A stretch of 64,000 bases of DNA from Sediminibacterium sp. (GCA_017537025.1 JAFWCB010000009.1:1-64000); one strand, 5' to 3'; positions 1 to 8,502 are shown, counted from the stretch's first letter. Notes: generated by a model from the letters alone, not told the origin. Program-made: numbers and translations.

Positions 1-78
1 CACGAAAGAAATTATTGCACCTCCAAGAGGTAAAGCAACAAAAATTGTCGTCAGAAATAAAATGATATCTTTTGTCAT
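1..78 (-). CDS. Membrane protein, N-terminal fragment, runs off left edge
   Basis: An ATG at 78 opens a minus-strand frame that stays open to base 1 (26 codons). The visible residues are almost entirely hydrophobic after MTKD and contain LPLGG, so this is a signal anchor or first membrane segment. It lies just beyond the leftmost attC-like site, so it may belong to the next cassette or to the flanking chromosome. The product cannot be named from this fragment. Confidence 0.5.
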   Translation of the reverse strand, partial: MTKDIILFLTTIFVALPLGGAIISFV

Positions 79-118
79 GTCAAAAACTTTTTAAATTTAT
101 AATGAGGTTATATATTAT

Positions 119-313
119 TGCCACCAACACTTAAATATACGAACTCATAATGAATTTAAAGAGCCTGTTTCAACGTAAAATTTGTGCACTTTTGGGGTTG
201 TTCCGCGTATTATTCGAATATCAGTTCCCGCCTCTATCCGCACCAAGGTGAGACAACAGCCGGTGGGCGATATTCACCAGCTCTGCTTTCGCAAATACTT
301 TTGTTGTGCGGCA
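119..313 (-). repeat. attC-like site 1 (array left end)
   Basis: On the plus strand it opens with CCACCAACACTT and closes with TTGTTGTGCGGC, 7 nt before the stop of the metallo-hydrolase gene. The first half (126-239) is nearly identical to the first half of site 16 at 16628-16763. The pairing between the two ends is weaker than in the central sites, so the assignment leans on the shared half and on position. Confidence 0.55.
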
Positions 314-319
314 GTGCAA

Positions 320-1192
320 CTACTTATTATTTTTTTCTATTCTTACAATTCTGTCTGTTACTTTCGGGAATTTAGATAAAACCAGTGCATCATGTCCCGG
401 AATAATAAGGTTGCTATCTGACACTAATCTTTTCATTCTTTTCATAGCATTTACATATCCTTTCGGATCAAACGTAATTGGTATTGGAAGTAAATGTTCC
501 AGATTATAATAATACCAAATATTATCTGAAGCTATAATAGTCTTTCCCGATACTCCATTTACTAAAACGTACTGCGATTCATAGGTGTGCCTTGATCCTA
601 TAAAGACTCTTATACCTGGAATAATTTCAATGCTGTCACCTTTCACCAAAGTTAATTTACCCTCGGTGCTTTTTTCAATAAGCTTAGAGACATCTTTTTT
701 ATTTAGCCCAACTGTTACTCCATTTTTTTGCCAGGCAGTATTAACGAAGTAGTGAAAATCGTCTTTCTGCATCCACACCATTGCGTTTGGAAAAAGGTCA
801 ATGCCGCCTATGTGGTCAAAATGCGGATGTGTTATAATTAAATCAGTAATGTCTTCCGGATTTATATTAATCTCTTTTAAAACAATATCTGGTCTTATAT
901 AATTATTAAAAAAAGGATATTGAGCCGTGTCAGTAAATCCTGCGTCAACTAAAATTATTCTTCCGTTGTTTCCCTTGAGCAACCAAACCATTGCATTTCC
1001 TGTTATGCTATCATTTGCTTTTGAGCCAACTGCAATTTCGGAAACAGGTATTTTATCGTTGCCAGTATACGCAAGGGCAAAAATATTATAAGTATTATTT
1101 TGTCCAATGGCACTAAAATGGAAAGCAGTGAGTAAAGTGAGCAAGAAAATTTTTATCAAGTCAATTGGCTTGCGGAGCTTACCTTTTTTCAT
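320..1192 (-). CDS. Exported metallo-beta-lactamase-fold hydrolase
   Basis: Predicted zinc hydrolase of the MBL superfamily, 290 aa when started at the ATG at 1192, which puts a positively charged start and a hydrophobic signal peptide ending near AIGQ at the N-terminus; the longer open frame to 1402 runs through the upstream attC-like site and is not coding. The metal motif HPHFDH is at residues 122-127, followed by a later His (SRHTY), an Asp (ASDN) and the C-terminal PGHD. This pattern is shared by lactonases, beta-lactamases and other MBL enzymes; the layout is closest to the AHL-lactonase-like group, but the substrate cannot be read from sequence. Secreted or periplasmic. It is the leftmost complete cassette gene and has no visible promoter of its own. 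Confidence 0.85.
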   Translation of the reverse strand: MKKGKLRKPIDLIKIFLLTLLTAFHFSAIGQNNTYNIFALAYTGNDKIPVSEIAVGSKANDSITGNAMVWLLKGNNGRIILVDAGFTDTAQYPFFNNYIRPDIVLKEININPEDITDLIITHPHFDHIGGIDLFPNAMVWMQKDDFHYFVNTAWQKNGVTVGLNKKDVSKLIEKSTEGKLTLVKGDSIEIIPGIRVFIGSRHTYESQYVLVNGVSGKTIIASDNIWYYYNLEHLLPIPITFDPKGYVNAMKRMKRLVSDSNLIIPGHDALVLSKFPKVTDRIVRIEKNNK

Positions 1193-1237
1193 ACACGTTT
1201 TTTTATGTTTTGTCTGTGAAAAAGTCATGCAGGCATT

Positions 1238-1385
1238 GCCGATAACATTTAAATTTAAGATACTCTCCACATCCCTCCAAAAACAAATAATCAATCCCGG
1301 TAAACAATTCAGCATTATACTTTTTGTATTGTCGGTGCGCCTAGGCGGACAAAAGCCGCCTTTTGTAAAGCCACTTGTTGTGAAC
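1238..1385 (-). repeat. attC-like site 2
   Basis: Plus strand opens GATAACATTTAAAT and closes CCACTTGTTGTGAAC, 10 nt before the next gene's stop. The interior carries the palindrome CGCCTAGGCG followed by an arm pair AAAAGCCGCCTTTT. The opening half resembles sites 1, 16 and the half site at 17.47 kb. Confidence 0.6.
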
Positions 1386-1394
1386 TTGTACTCC

Positions 1395-1817
1395 CTATTC
1401 AAATTTCAAAGTAAAAATTAGTATTTCATTAGTCTCTTTATTCCAGGTTCTTTCGATAAGAAACATGTTAAGAGGACGTCCATTATTGTCGGAGTGAAGC
1501 TTTAATACATGATTTATACTTAATGAAATTATTTTTTCGTATGATGGGCCTCCAAAGGCTGAAAGACTATTTTCAGTAGTTACCTGTAAATGGTAAGAAT
1601 AACTGTTACTTTTGGTGTCAGTAAAATATTTGATATGAAGTGTGTCAGTGGCTTTTAATGAGCTTAGTTTCAATGAGACAATATTCTGGTTTCCTGCCTT
1701 ATTAAACTCTTCAGTTTTTTCTTTGTTTAAATAAACTTGCCAATAGTCAAGTAAAATAGGCTGACAATTTTTAAAAGCTGCAGGATATAAGAATAAAACA
1801 AGAAGATAGTTTAGCAT
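1395..1817 (-). CDS. Small exported protein of unknown function
   Basis: 140 aa. The first 14 residues (MLNYLLVLFLYPAA) form a hydrophobic leader, so export is likely; the rest is polar and looks beta-rich, with no motif I recognise. The end of the frame (HVLKLHSDNNGRP then LNMFLIERTWN) does not match a family known to me. Single-gene cassette: its stop lies 10 nt from site 2 and its start overlaps the opening of site 3. No promoter or close Shine-Dalgarno sequence is visible. It may be a periplasmic binding or immunity-type protein, but that is only a guess. Confidence 0.6.
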   Translation of the reverse strand: MLNYLLVLFLYPAAFKNCQPILLDYWQVYLNKEKTEEFNKAGNQNIVSLKLSSLKATDTLHIKYFTDTKSNSYSYHLQVTTENSLSAFGGPSYEKIISLSINHVLKLHSDNNGRPLNMFLIERTWNKETNEILIFTLKFE

Positions 1818-1971
1818 AACAGTTTTTTACTACAGTTAGGATAGCGCACATCAAACTCGCATTTAAGCAGAGGCGGAAGTTGAAAATATGTTATTGAAAA
1901 TATTCAAAAAAGTTGATTAGCAAAAAACAGATGAGCAACTGCGTTTCAGCCCGCCGACTTTACTTACATAC
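1812..1971 (-). repeat. attC-like site 3, degenerate
   Basis: Opens GCATAACAGTTTT on the plus strand and closes GACTTTACTTACATAC; the closing GTT is replaced by CTT, compare GTTACATGAC in site 4. Inner arm pairing is poor. It is called mainly from its position between two single-gene units and because the stop codon of the next gene lies inside it. Confidence 0.35.
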
Positions 1972-2464
1972 TTTGTTTGCGGCTGGCGTGTCTGTCTTTG
2001 ATGATTTTTAAGTCTTGTTTTTTGTCAGTCAGCCACAAATGGATTTCATAAAAATCATCGCCATCAAGACCATCTTCACTTAGTTTGTCTAGGTTGGCAT
2101 AATAAATCCTAGTTCTATAAATTCCATTTTTAAGCTCAATCCTTTTTGCATCTGGGAAATAGTCCGTACAACCCGCAATTACAATTTTGCCTGAACTAAC
2201 TTCTATGTCGCACTCGTTGATTTGGTCAATAGAGTTCACATCGTTTAGAAATTCTGGTTCAGTTTCAAAAATTTTTATTGTGACAGGAACATTCATATTT
2301 CTGGCAGTCCCAACTCCAAAAGCTCCGTCAGTCGTCGCTAACAGTATATCATTTGCTTTCTTTGTCCAACTGTCACTTAAATCACCGTTTACTTTTTCAT
2401 CTTGAATGTAAAATTGAAAGTGGTCTGCAAAAAGTTCAAATTTAATTTCATTTGTAGCTACCAT
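1964..2464 (-). CDS. Cytosolic protein, possibly ComJ-like
   Basis: 166 aa, no signal peptide, acidic. The N-terminal half has a short beta strand with DHFQFYIQD, then a W-x-n-A helix and DGAFGVGTARN, then a beta-rich tail ending in HLWLTDKK. The order 'HQF/FQF ... W ... A..DGA ... RN' recalls ComJ (Nin), the Bacillus inhibitor of the DNA-entry nuclease NucA, from memory of that family; no search was possible. If right it could be an immunity-type protein for a nuclease, though no nuclease gene neighbours it. Otherwise it is an orphan. The stop codon sits inside attC-like site 3. Confidence 0.6.
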   Translation of the reverse strand: MVATNEIKFELFADHFQFYIQDEKVNGDLSDSWTKKANDILLATTDGAFGVGTARNMNVPVTIKIFETEPEFLNDVNSIDQINECDIEVSSGKIVIAGCTDYFPDAKRIELKNGIYRTRIYYANLDKLSEDGLDGDDFYEIHLWLTDKKQDLKIIKDRHASRKQSM

Positions 2465-2500
2465 ATCATAGTCAATGCCTTTTGAGTTTGTTATAGCTTG

Positions 2501-2701
2501 CCGCTTACGTCCATCGGCTTATTGTTCGGTGGGCAATTGTATGACGTCAAGCCGATAACCGCGCTGATTAGAATTATTGATGATGAAATTAAGAATTAAT
2601 CATGAATAGTATTCAATCTAACCGAACTATTACCGAAAAGTGATTTGGCATGAATTGATTCAAAGTCCAGCCTCATTCACGCCAAACCGCTGTTACATGA
2701 C
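2501..2701 (-). repeat. attC-like site 4
   Basis: Opens CCGCTTACGTCCATCGGCTT (AAC changed to TAC) and closes AAACCGCTGTTACATGAC, 2 nt before the lipoprotein stop codon. Its loop contains GATTAGAATTATTGATGATG, which is repeated almost exactly in site 5. Confidence 0.55.
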
Positions 2702-2702
2702 T

Positions 2703-3269
2703 TTATTGTTCGATTACGTATTTGCCTTTTTTGTCAAACTTTATGCTAACTCCAACACCTACGTCAGTCACAGGAATCGAAATACTGTAATGGATTTGGA
2801 TATTATCGTTGTTTAATTCAAGAGTTGGATAAAGTAGCGTCGCATATTTGTTCAGTGGTGTGCCCAGGGTGTCAAGCAAACTTTTAAATGTCGCTTTAGT
2901 AATATGCTTTTTGAAAACAGTGTCTTTGTCAGCAAGCACTGTCAGATCAGAGGCAAAATTGTGGGTAGTGAAGTCTTTGTTTGTGTCAAAGTTGTACTTG
3001 GCTGGAACTACTAACTCATTGTCCATAGTGCTAAAGTGATGAAAGATAACTTTGTACTTCTTACCATTGTCAATAAATGATGTGTCAATAAGGATAGGCT
3101 TTTGATAAAGCGAGATGAACTCTTTCCGAAAATCAACTTCTTGTTCGTGGTGTTGTATCGTGTCAGTCAGTGATATCGATTTTGTCGTGTCAAACTGCTT
3201 GTTCGTTTTTTTTGAACCTGTAGAACAACTGAGAAGTGTCAAGAAGAAAAGAAAAACTGTAAATCGCAT
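2703..3269 (-). CDS. Lipoprotein of unknown function
   Basis: 188 aa with an N-terminal hydrophobic stretch and lipobox LLSC at residues 12-15, so a lipid-anchored envelope protein. The remainder contains short charged segments and ends in a beta-strand-like GVGVSIKFDKKGKYVIEQ. I do not recognise the family. It is the only gene between sites 4 and 5; its stop lies 2 nt from the site 4 core and the 15 nt downstream of its start are AT-rich. Nothing in the sequence indicates a function. Confidence 0.65.
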   Translation of the reverse strand: MRFTVFLFFLTLLSCSTGSKKTNKQFDTTKSISLTDTIQHHEQEVDFRKEFISLYQKPILIDTSFIDNGKKYKVIFHHFSTMDNELVVPAKYNFDTNKDFTTHNFASDLTVLADKDTVFKKHITKATFKSLLDTLGTPLNKYATLLYPTLELNNDNIQIHYSISIPVTDVGVGVSIKFDKKGKYVIEQ

Positions 3270-3284
3270 GATGTTTTTATAATG

Positions 3285-3486
3285 GTATGTAAGGTTTATC
3301 AGCTTTGCGATTGGCTGAATTTCTGTATTCCGTCAGCCAATACAAAAGCCGATTAGAATTATTACTGATGAAATTAAGAATTAAAGTTGATTAAAGAATG
3401 TCAAGTCGATAGCCGCTACTCATAAATAATTTTGTTACCGATTGCTCTTCCATCAGCCAGACTATTGCAAAACTCCTGTTAGCCAC
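3285..3486 (-). repeat. attC-like site 5
   Basis: Opens GTAAGGTTTATCAGCTTTGCG and closes AAACTCCTGTTAGCCAC. The inner arms TTTGCGATTGGCTG and CAGCCAGACTATTGCAAA pair imperfectly. The loop shares about 30 bp with site 4 (3351-3384 against 2563-2600). Confidence 0.65.
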
Positions 3487-3487
3487 A

Positions 3488-4141
3488 TTAATCAATTTGA
3501 ACGCCAATCTTTTTTGCTAAGCCTTGAACATACTCTTGATGCGGCTTATGGTCGCTGCGCAAGTGGTAATATTCCTTTAATAGTTTTTCTCCAGCTTGGC
3601 GGTTCGATTTCAATTGAATAAGAGCAGCATTTAGTTTCCCTATTCGAGCATTCAAGTTTGGAATACTCTCATCCTGCAAACTTTCAATTGTTTTTTCTCT
3701 GCTTGAAAAGTGCAAAAACCAATCTACAGCTTGCTCATTCACTCCACTTATTATTTCATTGGCAACGTCCATGTAATTCTCGCCAACTGTCCACCAATGG
3801 TCTTCACTTTTGGTAAGTTCAGCAAGTCGCACTCTGATTTGACAGATGTATTCTGGAATGAAGTTCTTTTCCAAAGGCTTGTTAGTAACTTCATAAATAT
3901 CAGAGACAAAAACGCCAAGATTAACAGCAAACTGTCCATATAGGCTTTCACGAATGCTAGGAATAACATAATTGCCCCCAATAGGATACTCTCCAGATTG
4001 AAAGTTAATTACATGCACAAGCCCATTTTCTACAACTTTATTGTGAGTTCTACCTTTCTTTTCAAACCCTTGAACCTTTAATTCCTTGTGAACGATGCTT
4101 TGTAGCTTGTTCAGAGTCTTTGTATATTCTGATTGTGCCAT
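3488..4141 (-). CDS. DUF4304 family protein
   Basis: 217 aa, cytosolic. The segment GFEKKGRTHNKVVENGLVHV followed by INFQSG near residues 24-50 is the signature opening of DUF4304 proteins; the C-terminal third is helical. Function of the family is unknown; members are common as single accessory genes and immunity-like neighbours in Bacteroidota and Firmicutes. It is the only gene between sites 5 and 6; the stop lies 2 nt from site 5 and the ATG lies 14 nt before site 6. Confidence 0.75.
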   Translation of the reverse strand: MAQSEYTKTLNKLQSIVHKELKVQGFEKKGRTHNKVVENGLVHVINFQSGEYPIGGNYVIPSIRESLYGQFAVNLGVFVSDIYEVTNKPLEKNFIPEYICQIRVRLAELTKSEDHWWTVGENYMDVANEIISGVNEQAVDWFLHFSSREKTIESLQDESIPNLNARIGKLNAALIQLKSNRQAGEKLLKEYYHLRSDHKPHQEYVQGLAKKIGVQID

Positions 4142-4154
4142 GGGGAAACTTGTT

Positions 4155-4341
4155 GTGGCTAACGTTACTGCTTAGGCGAAGGTTCGGAAAAATATTCCAC
4201 AGCTTGCTTGGCCATCGCGGAACGGCAAAGCTAAAGCCAAATTACTGAAGTTTGGTTATCCCGCCAAGGCAGGGTAACAGCTGAAGGGCCATCCGCCTAG
4301 GCGGACAAAAGCTCAGCTTTTGCAAAGACGGTGTTGGCTGC
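4155..4341 (-). repeat. attC-like site 6
   Basis: Opens GTGGCTAACGTTACTG, with CTTAGGCGAAGGTTCGG as first arm, and closes CTTTTGCAAAGACGGTGTTGGCTG. The loop has GCTTGCTTGGCCAT, AAAGCCAAATTACTGAAG and the palindrome CCGCCTAGGCGG, all shared with other sites of the array. Confidence 0.75.
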
Positions 4342-4445
4342 TGTTCTTTAATTACCATTAAAGCTGAAATCTTACATTCTGGACAATAATAATATTAAGT
4401 TTCAGAAAATTATTTAAATTAGTTAAAGTAGACATATCTTAAATT

Positions 4446-5387
4446 ATGCGAATTTTAAAATTTAGCAGACTGTTGCTGGCTTTTGGCGTCATTGCCCTCG
4501 CTATTTTTTATATAAAGTTGAATCAGGGTAGTATTGATAAAAGTCGATTTATTATCAGCTTAGCTAAAAAACCATTAATTAATTTGAAAGGAGATTATTC
4601 CGGGTATATAAATGTTTCAGATACTAGTATATCAGTAGATGAGTCAGTTAGTTTTGAAAAAAAATCGCTTATTGACTCGATTGCAAAAAAAATGATATCA
4701 GGAGGAGTTGGTTATGGTGGAGCTCTAACTAGGGCTGATACTCTATTAATAGCTAACTCTTATATGGAACAATATATGAAAGAGTTAAATAAAATTGGCT
4801 GGATTAATCAGAATATATCAAACGAGACAAAAATATTACTTAGAAGGAAAACACTACAAAAACTTTCAATCGGAATTTTCGAAAAAACAAAAAGATTTAC
4901 AATCCCTATTTTGTTTACTAATCAAAATGAAATACAGGAAAGGGCTTACAATATCGGCTACATTACTAAAAATGATTCCATTGGTGTATTGAGATACAAT
5001 TGCAATGTTGACTATTTTTTATCAGACAAATCAAAACTTTTACTTAAAGCCAAGGAGGGTGTAATACAGAGAATATTTCCTGAGGCAAAAAAGACTAGTA
5101 TTATGGATAAAGAAAATAATGAAGTGTATTCTTTTAAAATAAAATCAATCGGCAGTATAGTCGATGAGTTAGATTTAGCAACTACTACTATTAATATTGA
5201 AGTAATTAATCCTATGTATAACAATTTTCTTGGTAGAATCATACAGGATTGGTCAATAACTCAAATTTTAAGTTGGACAATTATTACTTTACTCGGGCTT
5301 TTTGCAGATAAAATCAAGGAAATCTTTTTAAAACCTATCATTGAAAAAATATTTCACAAAAAAATACTTCCCAAAATATTTAGATAA
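4446..5387 (+). CDS. Two-pass membrane protein, reverse-oriented cassette gene
   Basis: 313 aa. A membrane segment at residues 8-24 (LLLAFGVIALAIFYIKL) and another near 270-290 (ILSWTIITLLGLF) enclose a large, lysine- and isoleucine-rich domain, probably extracytoplasmic; a short basic tail follows. I do not recognise the family. It is the only plus-strand gene in the array and sits between sites 6 and 7, so it must carry its own promoter; the 104 bp upstream are very AT-rich but contain no clean TAnnTTTG box. Reverse genes in integron cassettes are unusual and often self-expressed (toxin-antitoxin, defence). Base composition is lower in GC than its neighbours. Confidence 0.65.
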   Translation: MRILKFSRLLLAFGVIALAIFYIKLNQGSIDKSRFIISLAKKPLINLKGDYSGYINVSDTSISVDESVSFEKKSLIDSIAKKMISGGVGYGGALTRADTLLIANSYMEQYMKELNKIGWINQNISNETKILLRRKTLQKLSIGIFEKTKRFTIPILFTNQNEIQERAYNIGYITKNDSIGVLRYNCNVDYFLSDKSKLLLKAKEGVIQRIFPEAKKTSIMDKENNEVYSFKIKSIGSIVDELDLATTTINIEVINPMYNNFLGRIIQDWSITQILSWTIITLLGLFADKIKEIFLKPIIEKIFHKKILPKIFR

Positions 5388-5429
5388 GTACTATTTTCTC
5401 ATACGAATAAGTTTATAAAAGCAGAATAG

Positions 5430-5593
5430 CAGCCAACGTCCGTGCTTGGCGAAGGTTGCGGAAGAGTTCCTGCCGCTTGCTTGGCCACTACAGACTCGAT
5501 TAGTTAAAGCCAATTTACTGAAGCCTGGTCAGAAATCCAACAGCCGATGGGCCAAGTACAAAAGCCAACTTTTGCCAAGCAACTTGTTATGTG
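5430..5593 (-). repeat. attC-like site 7
   Basis: One of the clearest sites. Opens AGCCAACGTCCGTG with arm TGCTTGGCGAAGGTTG and closes CAACTTTTGCCAAGCA then ACTTGTTATGTGC; the two arms match at 14 of 16 positions. The TAA stop of the next gene (5587-5589) lies within the closing GTTATGTGC. Confidence 0.8.
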
Positions 5594-6312
5594 CGGTTAT
5601 TTATTAAAAAATGAATTATACTAGAAGTCAGGTTAACAATCATGTCAGTCTCTTTAGGATTTACTGCATCATTATGTTTCACATATGTGTTTTGATAGGT
5701 GCCATAATAGTCATGAAGCTTAATAATCATATTTGTTAACTCCTTAGATATTTTAAGTGATTTCAAATGATCGCCTAATGCGGAATTTTGATTTTCTATC
5801 GACTTGGTATTCGAAAGAATCTCTTTTAGTAATGTTTCATAACATAGTCTGAGATCGTCGAGGACACTACGCTCATCTAACTTTTGATTAAGCTTTTCAA
5901 CCGCTCGCTGATAAATTGCTCCAACGGTAGGAAATTTTGCTAATAACTTTAAGTTGCTATGAACTAAGTCAATATTTACCTCGGGCCTTAAAATTGCAAA
6001 ATCAAACTCGGAATTTAACTCTTTAATTTCTTGTTCGGTGAATAAAAGATATGTAGCAAATTTTATATTATCATCACATTTTTCAGGTTCGTTTTTGTAG
6101 CGACAGCCTTTTAAATGCTTATCATACTCCTCTCTAATATTTTTCCAAATTTCATATAGGAATATTAATTTCCCTTCTCTTTCTGTATAATCATAGAGTT
6201 TTAGTGTTAGAGCATTTTTAAATCTTTCAGCAGCATCGGTATATAGTTCCCAGTCTCCGCCATAATGATAGAATTTTTGAGCTGCTTTTCTTATAATTAC
6301 TTCGTAGTTCAT
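5587..6312 (-). CDS. Cytosolic helical protein of unknown function
   Basis: 241 aa from the ATG at 6312 (MNYEVIIRK); the open frame continues upstream but only through the attC-like site 8. No signal peptide or membrane segment. The protein looks almost wholly alpha-helical, with a CRYKNEPEKC pair of cysteines near residues 78-87 and many Lys/Glu/Leu. I cannot place it in a family. Single-gene cassette whose stop codon TAA is part of the site 7 core, a very tight fit that is typical of integron cassettes. Possible roles in defence or stress are untested guesses. Confidence 0.6.
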   Translation of the reverse strand: MNYEVIIRKAAQKFYHYGGDWELYTDAAERFKNALTLKLYDYTEREGKLIFLYEIWKNIREEYDKHLKGCRYKNEPEKCDDNIKFATYLLFTEQEIKELNSEFDFAILRPEVNIDLVHSNLKLLAKFPTVGAIYQRAVEKLNQKLDERSVLDDLRLCYETLLKEILSNTKSIENQNSALGDHLKSLKISKELTNMIIKLHDYYGTYQNTYVKHNDAVNPKETDMIVNLTSSIIHFLINNRT

Positions 6313-6325
6313 AATTGCAATAATC

Positions 6326-6503
6326 GCACATAACGTACGCGCGTTTACGCAGTAAGAGAATAGTATTACTCCTTTAGTTCGCACGCATGTAGCTACAGTA
6401 AATTAGCGAGAATATTGAAGCTAAACAAACATATTATTATAGAATTTCAAATTATGTTGTGAAACTGAGTTACTCTTATTGCATAAGCGCATTTTGGGTG
6501 GCT
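6326..6503 (-). repeat. attC-like site 8
   Basis: Opens GCACATAACGTACGCG and closes GCGCATTTTGGGTGGC, so the closing GTT is lost. The inner arms are long: GTTTACGCAGTAAGAG against CTCTTATTGCATAAGC, with three mismatches, which supports the call despite the worn core. Confidence 0.65.
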
Positions 6504-6506
6504 ATT

Positions 6507-7610
6507 TTATTTTTTTGTCATTGGGTTATCATTTAGTATCTTTCTTAACGTTCGCAATAGTTTTGGGAATTCATCGTGGTTGGTCAAAATAATAATTGTA
6601 TTGTCTTTGGTCAAATTTCTTTCAATTATTGCAGCATAACCAGGCCAAGCTCCTGTATGGCTAACTTGAAACCCGTAATCGTTATTTATCAAAAACCACC
6701 CAAACCCATATTCCGTTTTACTTCCGTCATTTAATATTGTTGGTTCAAAAATTTCTTTTCTACTTATTTCAGATATTATTTTACTTGAGTATAACGCTCT
6801 GTCCCATTTAAGTAAATCATTTGTCGTAGAAATAACAGAACCATCGCCTTGTACTCCGTCAAGCCATACTACTATTTTAGTTGGTGCATAATTGTCAGGT
6901 AAAATAAATTTCTTCGTGGAGTCATCATAAACATAACCAAGCACGTAATGATTTATTTTCTCGGGTTTATATCTGCCATTATGCACAAATGTAGATTGCA
7001 TTTTGAGAGGTCTGAAAATATGGTTTTCTAAAAATTCTTTGTAGCTCTCTCCCGATGCCTTGTGAATAATTGAAGCTAATAATGCATAGCCAGTATTGCT
7101 ATACTCAAATTTTGAATTAGGCTCAAAGAGTAATTTTGGTTTACGGATAGAAAACAAATTTATAATATCGCCGTTGGTTGCGATTTTACTTTTATCCCAC
7201 AAACTGTCCATTAATTCAATATAATCAGGTAAACCACTTGTGTGGCATAGCAAATGCCTTATAGTTATTTTGTCGTATACTTTAAGTTCTGGTATATACT
7301 TCGAAATTGGGTCATCATAGTTTAACTTGCCTTGTTCTTTCAATTTAACTATAGCAAATGCAGTAAATTGCTTTGAACAAGAAGCTAATTCAAAAACAGA
7401 ATTGATATTCAATTTTTCTTTCGTTTCTTCATTTGCATAACCAAAGTTTTTTTGATAGATTGGTCGACCTTTTTCGGCAATTAATATGTTTCCGCTTAAT
7501 TGCCCTTTAGTATAAAAGTCATTGAACAGGCTGTCAATTCTTTGAACTTTGTTTTGTCCATATATAAAGTTGCTTAACGATACAGCCAAGAAAAATAGTT
7601 TATATCTCAT
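6507..7610 (-). CDS. Exported serine hydrolase, class C beta-lactamase fold
   Basis: 367 aa. A signal peptide ends near residue 19 (IYGQ). Penicillin-binding-fold motifs are complete: SCSK (Ser77, Lys80), YSN at 170-172 and HTG at 318-320; GLPDY after a conserved HTS is also typical. Members of the Pfam Beta-lactamase family include AmpC, esterases and D-aminopeptidases, so the motif set shows the fold and the catalytic serine, not antibiotic hydrolysis; HTG in place of KTG is common in esterase-like members. Acts in the periplasm. Single gene between sites 8 and 9, stop 4 nt from site 8. Confidence 0.85.
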   Translation of the reverse strand: MRYKLFFLAVSLSNFIYGQNKVQRIDSLFNDFYTKGQLSGNILIAEKGRPIYQKNFGYANEETKEKLNINSVFELASCSKQFTAFAIVKLKEQGKLNYDDPISKYIPELKVYDKITIRHLLCHTSGLPDYIELMDSLWDKSKIATNGDIINLFSIRKPKLLFEPNSKFEYSNTGYALLASIIHKASGESYKEFLENHIFRPLKMQSTFVHNGRYKPEKINHYVLGYVYDDSTKKFILPDNYAPTKIVVWLDGVQGDGSVISTTNDLLKWDRALYSSKIISEISRKEIFEPTILNDGSKTEYGFGWFLINNDYGFQVSHTGAWPGYAAIIERNLTKDNTIIILTNHDEFPKLLRTLRKILNDNPMTKK

Positions 7611-7703
7611 TATTGAGTTGTTTAGGGTACTAAGATGCTTGCGAATGAAAATTCCACAAAATAGTTAGATATATTTCTAAACAGTTGAGTGTCCAACAAA
7701 ATA

Positions 7704-7821
7704 GCCGCCAACGTTGCCGCACAGGCGAAGGTTGGGGTGAGATATTCCTGAAGCTGGGCTTTGCAATTAGCTGATGTTACAAGGTCAAGCCCAACTTGCA
7801 TAAAACCCAATGTTGCCTGCC
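7704..7821 (-). repeat. attC-like site 9, short
   Basis: The shortest site, about 118 bp. Opens GCCGCCAACGTTGCCG with AGGCGAAGGTTGGGG and closes CCCAACTTGCATAAAACCC then AATGTTGCCTGCCG. Confidence 0.7.
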
Positions 7822-7847
7822 GTTTTTCGTCCACCGAGACGAAAAAC
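7822..7847 (-). terminator. Perfect 10-bp-arm hairpin after DUF6985 gene
   Basis: GTTTTTCGTC and GACGAAAAAC flank a 6-nt loop directly after the stop codon of the downstream minus-strand gene. It is not part of the attC-like pairing. It may act as a transcript 3' end or stabiliser; there is no U run beyond the arm. Confidence 0.4.
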
Positions 7848-8482
7848 TACCAAGATTTCCACCAAGGCTTTTTTGTTTCATTTTTATGTTGTTCAATAAC
7901 TGCTCTATTCTCTTCATTCCATCTTGCCTCTTGTTCTGCTTCTGTACCATTGTCTTTGTAAGTTATCCAAGAGTTAAAAGAAGTGTCAGCTTGTCCAATT
8001 TCTATAACCCTGTCTTTATGTGTCATTACACCAATGCCGTGTTCATCATCCCAGTCACAACCAAGTTCATAGCCAATATATGCAAAGCCATCTTTGTCGC
8101 TTTCCATTATGTGTATGATTGATAATCCAATAAAATTCTTCAAGTCTGAAATGCTGTTAATTTCAGGAACTAAGTCCTCATATATGTCTCTTATTTCAGG
8201 CAACTCTTTATACAAAGCATTTAAAATCTCATCCCTAATTTTTTCGGAATTGTCTTGAAGAAAAAGTATGGAGTTTATTTGTTCTTGAGTCGTGGTTTTT
8301 ACATAATCAACTTGCCATCCATTAATAAAAACTTTTACTAACCCATTTGAAGTTTCATTGCTGTCTTTTGACCCATAGAAGCCTTGTCTGCTCTGAAAAC
8401 CTTTCCAAGCAGTCAAAGTGATTTGCCCTTCGTAATTGTCGCCAATAATAATGTTAGGCTTTAGTTCTAAAATATTTTGCAT
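7847..8482 (-). CDS. DUF6985-like protein
   Basis: 211 aa, cytosolic. The C-terminal portion contains GYELGCDWDDEHGIGV followed by HKDRVIEIGQADTSF, the recognisable core of proteins annotated as DUF6985; the assignment is from memory. Function is unknown. The N-terminal part starts with a beta-rich ITLTAWKGFQSRQGFYG segment often seen in the same family. The last residues KKPWWKSW are rich in Trp and Lys. Single gene between sites 9 and 10; unlike its neighbours it has 25 bp including a perfect hairpin between stop codon and attC-like site. Confidence 0.7.
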   Translation of the reverse strand: MQNILELKPNIIIGDNYEGQITLTAWKGFQSRQGFYGSKDSNETSNGLVKVFINGWQVDYVKTTTQEQINSILFLQDNSEKIRDEILNALYKELPEIRDIYEDLVPEINSISDLKNFIGLSIIHIMESDKDGFAYIGYELGCDWDDEHGIGVMTHKDRVIEIGQADTSFNSWITYKDNGTEAEQEARWNEENRAVIEQHKNETKKPWWKSW

Positions 8483-8502
8483 TCGTGAGATCTTTTAAAA
8501 TG

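Noticed and set aside
320-1192. Metallo-carbapenemase
   Set aside because: Only general MBL motifs; the layout is nearer lactonase-like members.
1193-1402. N-terminal 70 codons of the open frame of the metallo-hydrolase
   Set aside because: They translate attC-like site 2, and the ATG at 1192 gives a proper signal peptide.
6507-7610. True beta-lactamase conferring resistance
   Set aside because: The fold motifs are present but HTG replaces KTG and context gives no antibiotic link; substrate left open.
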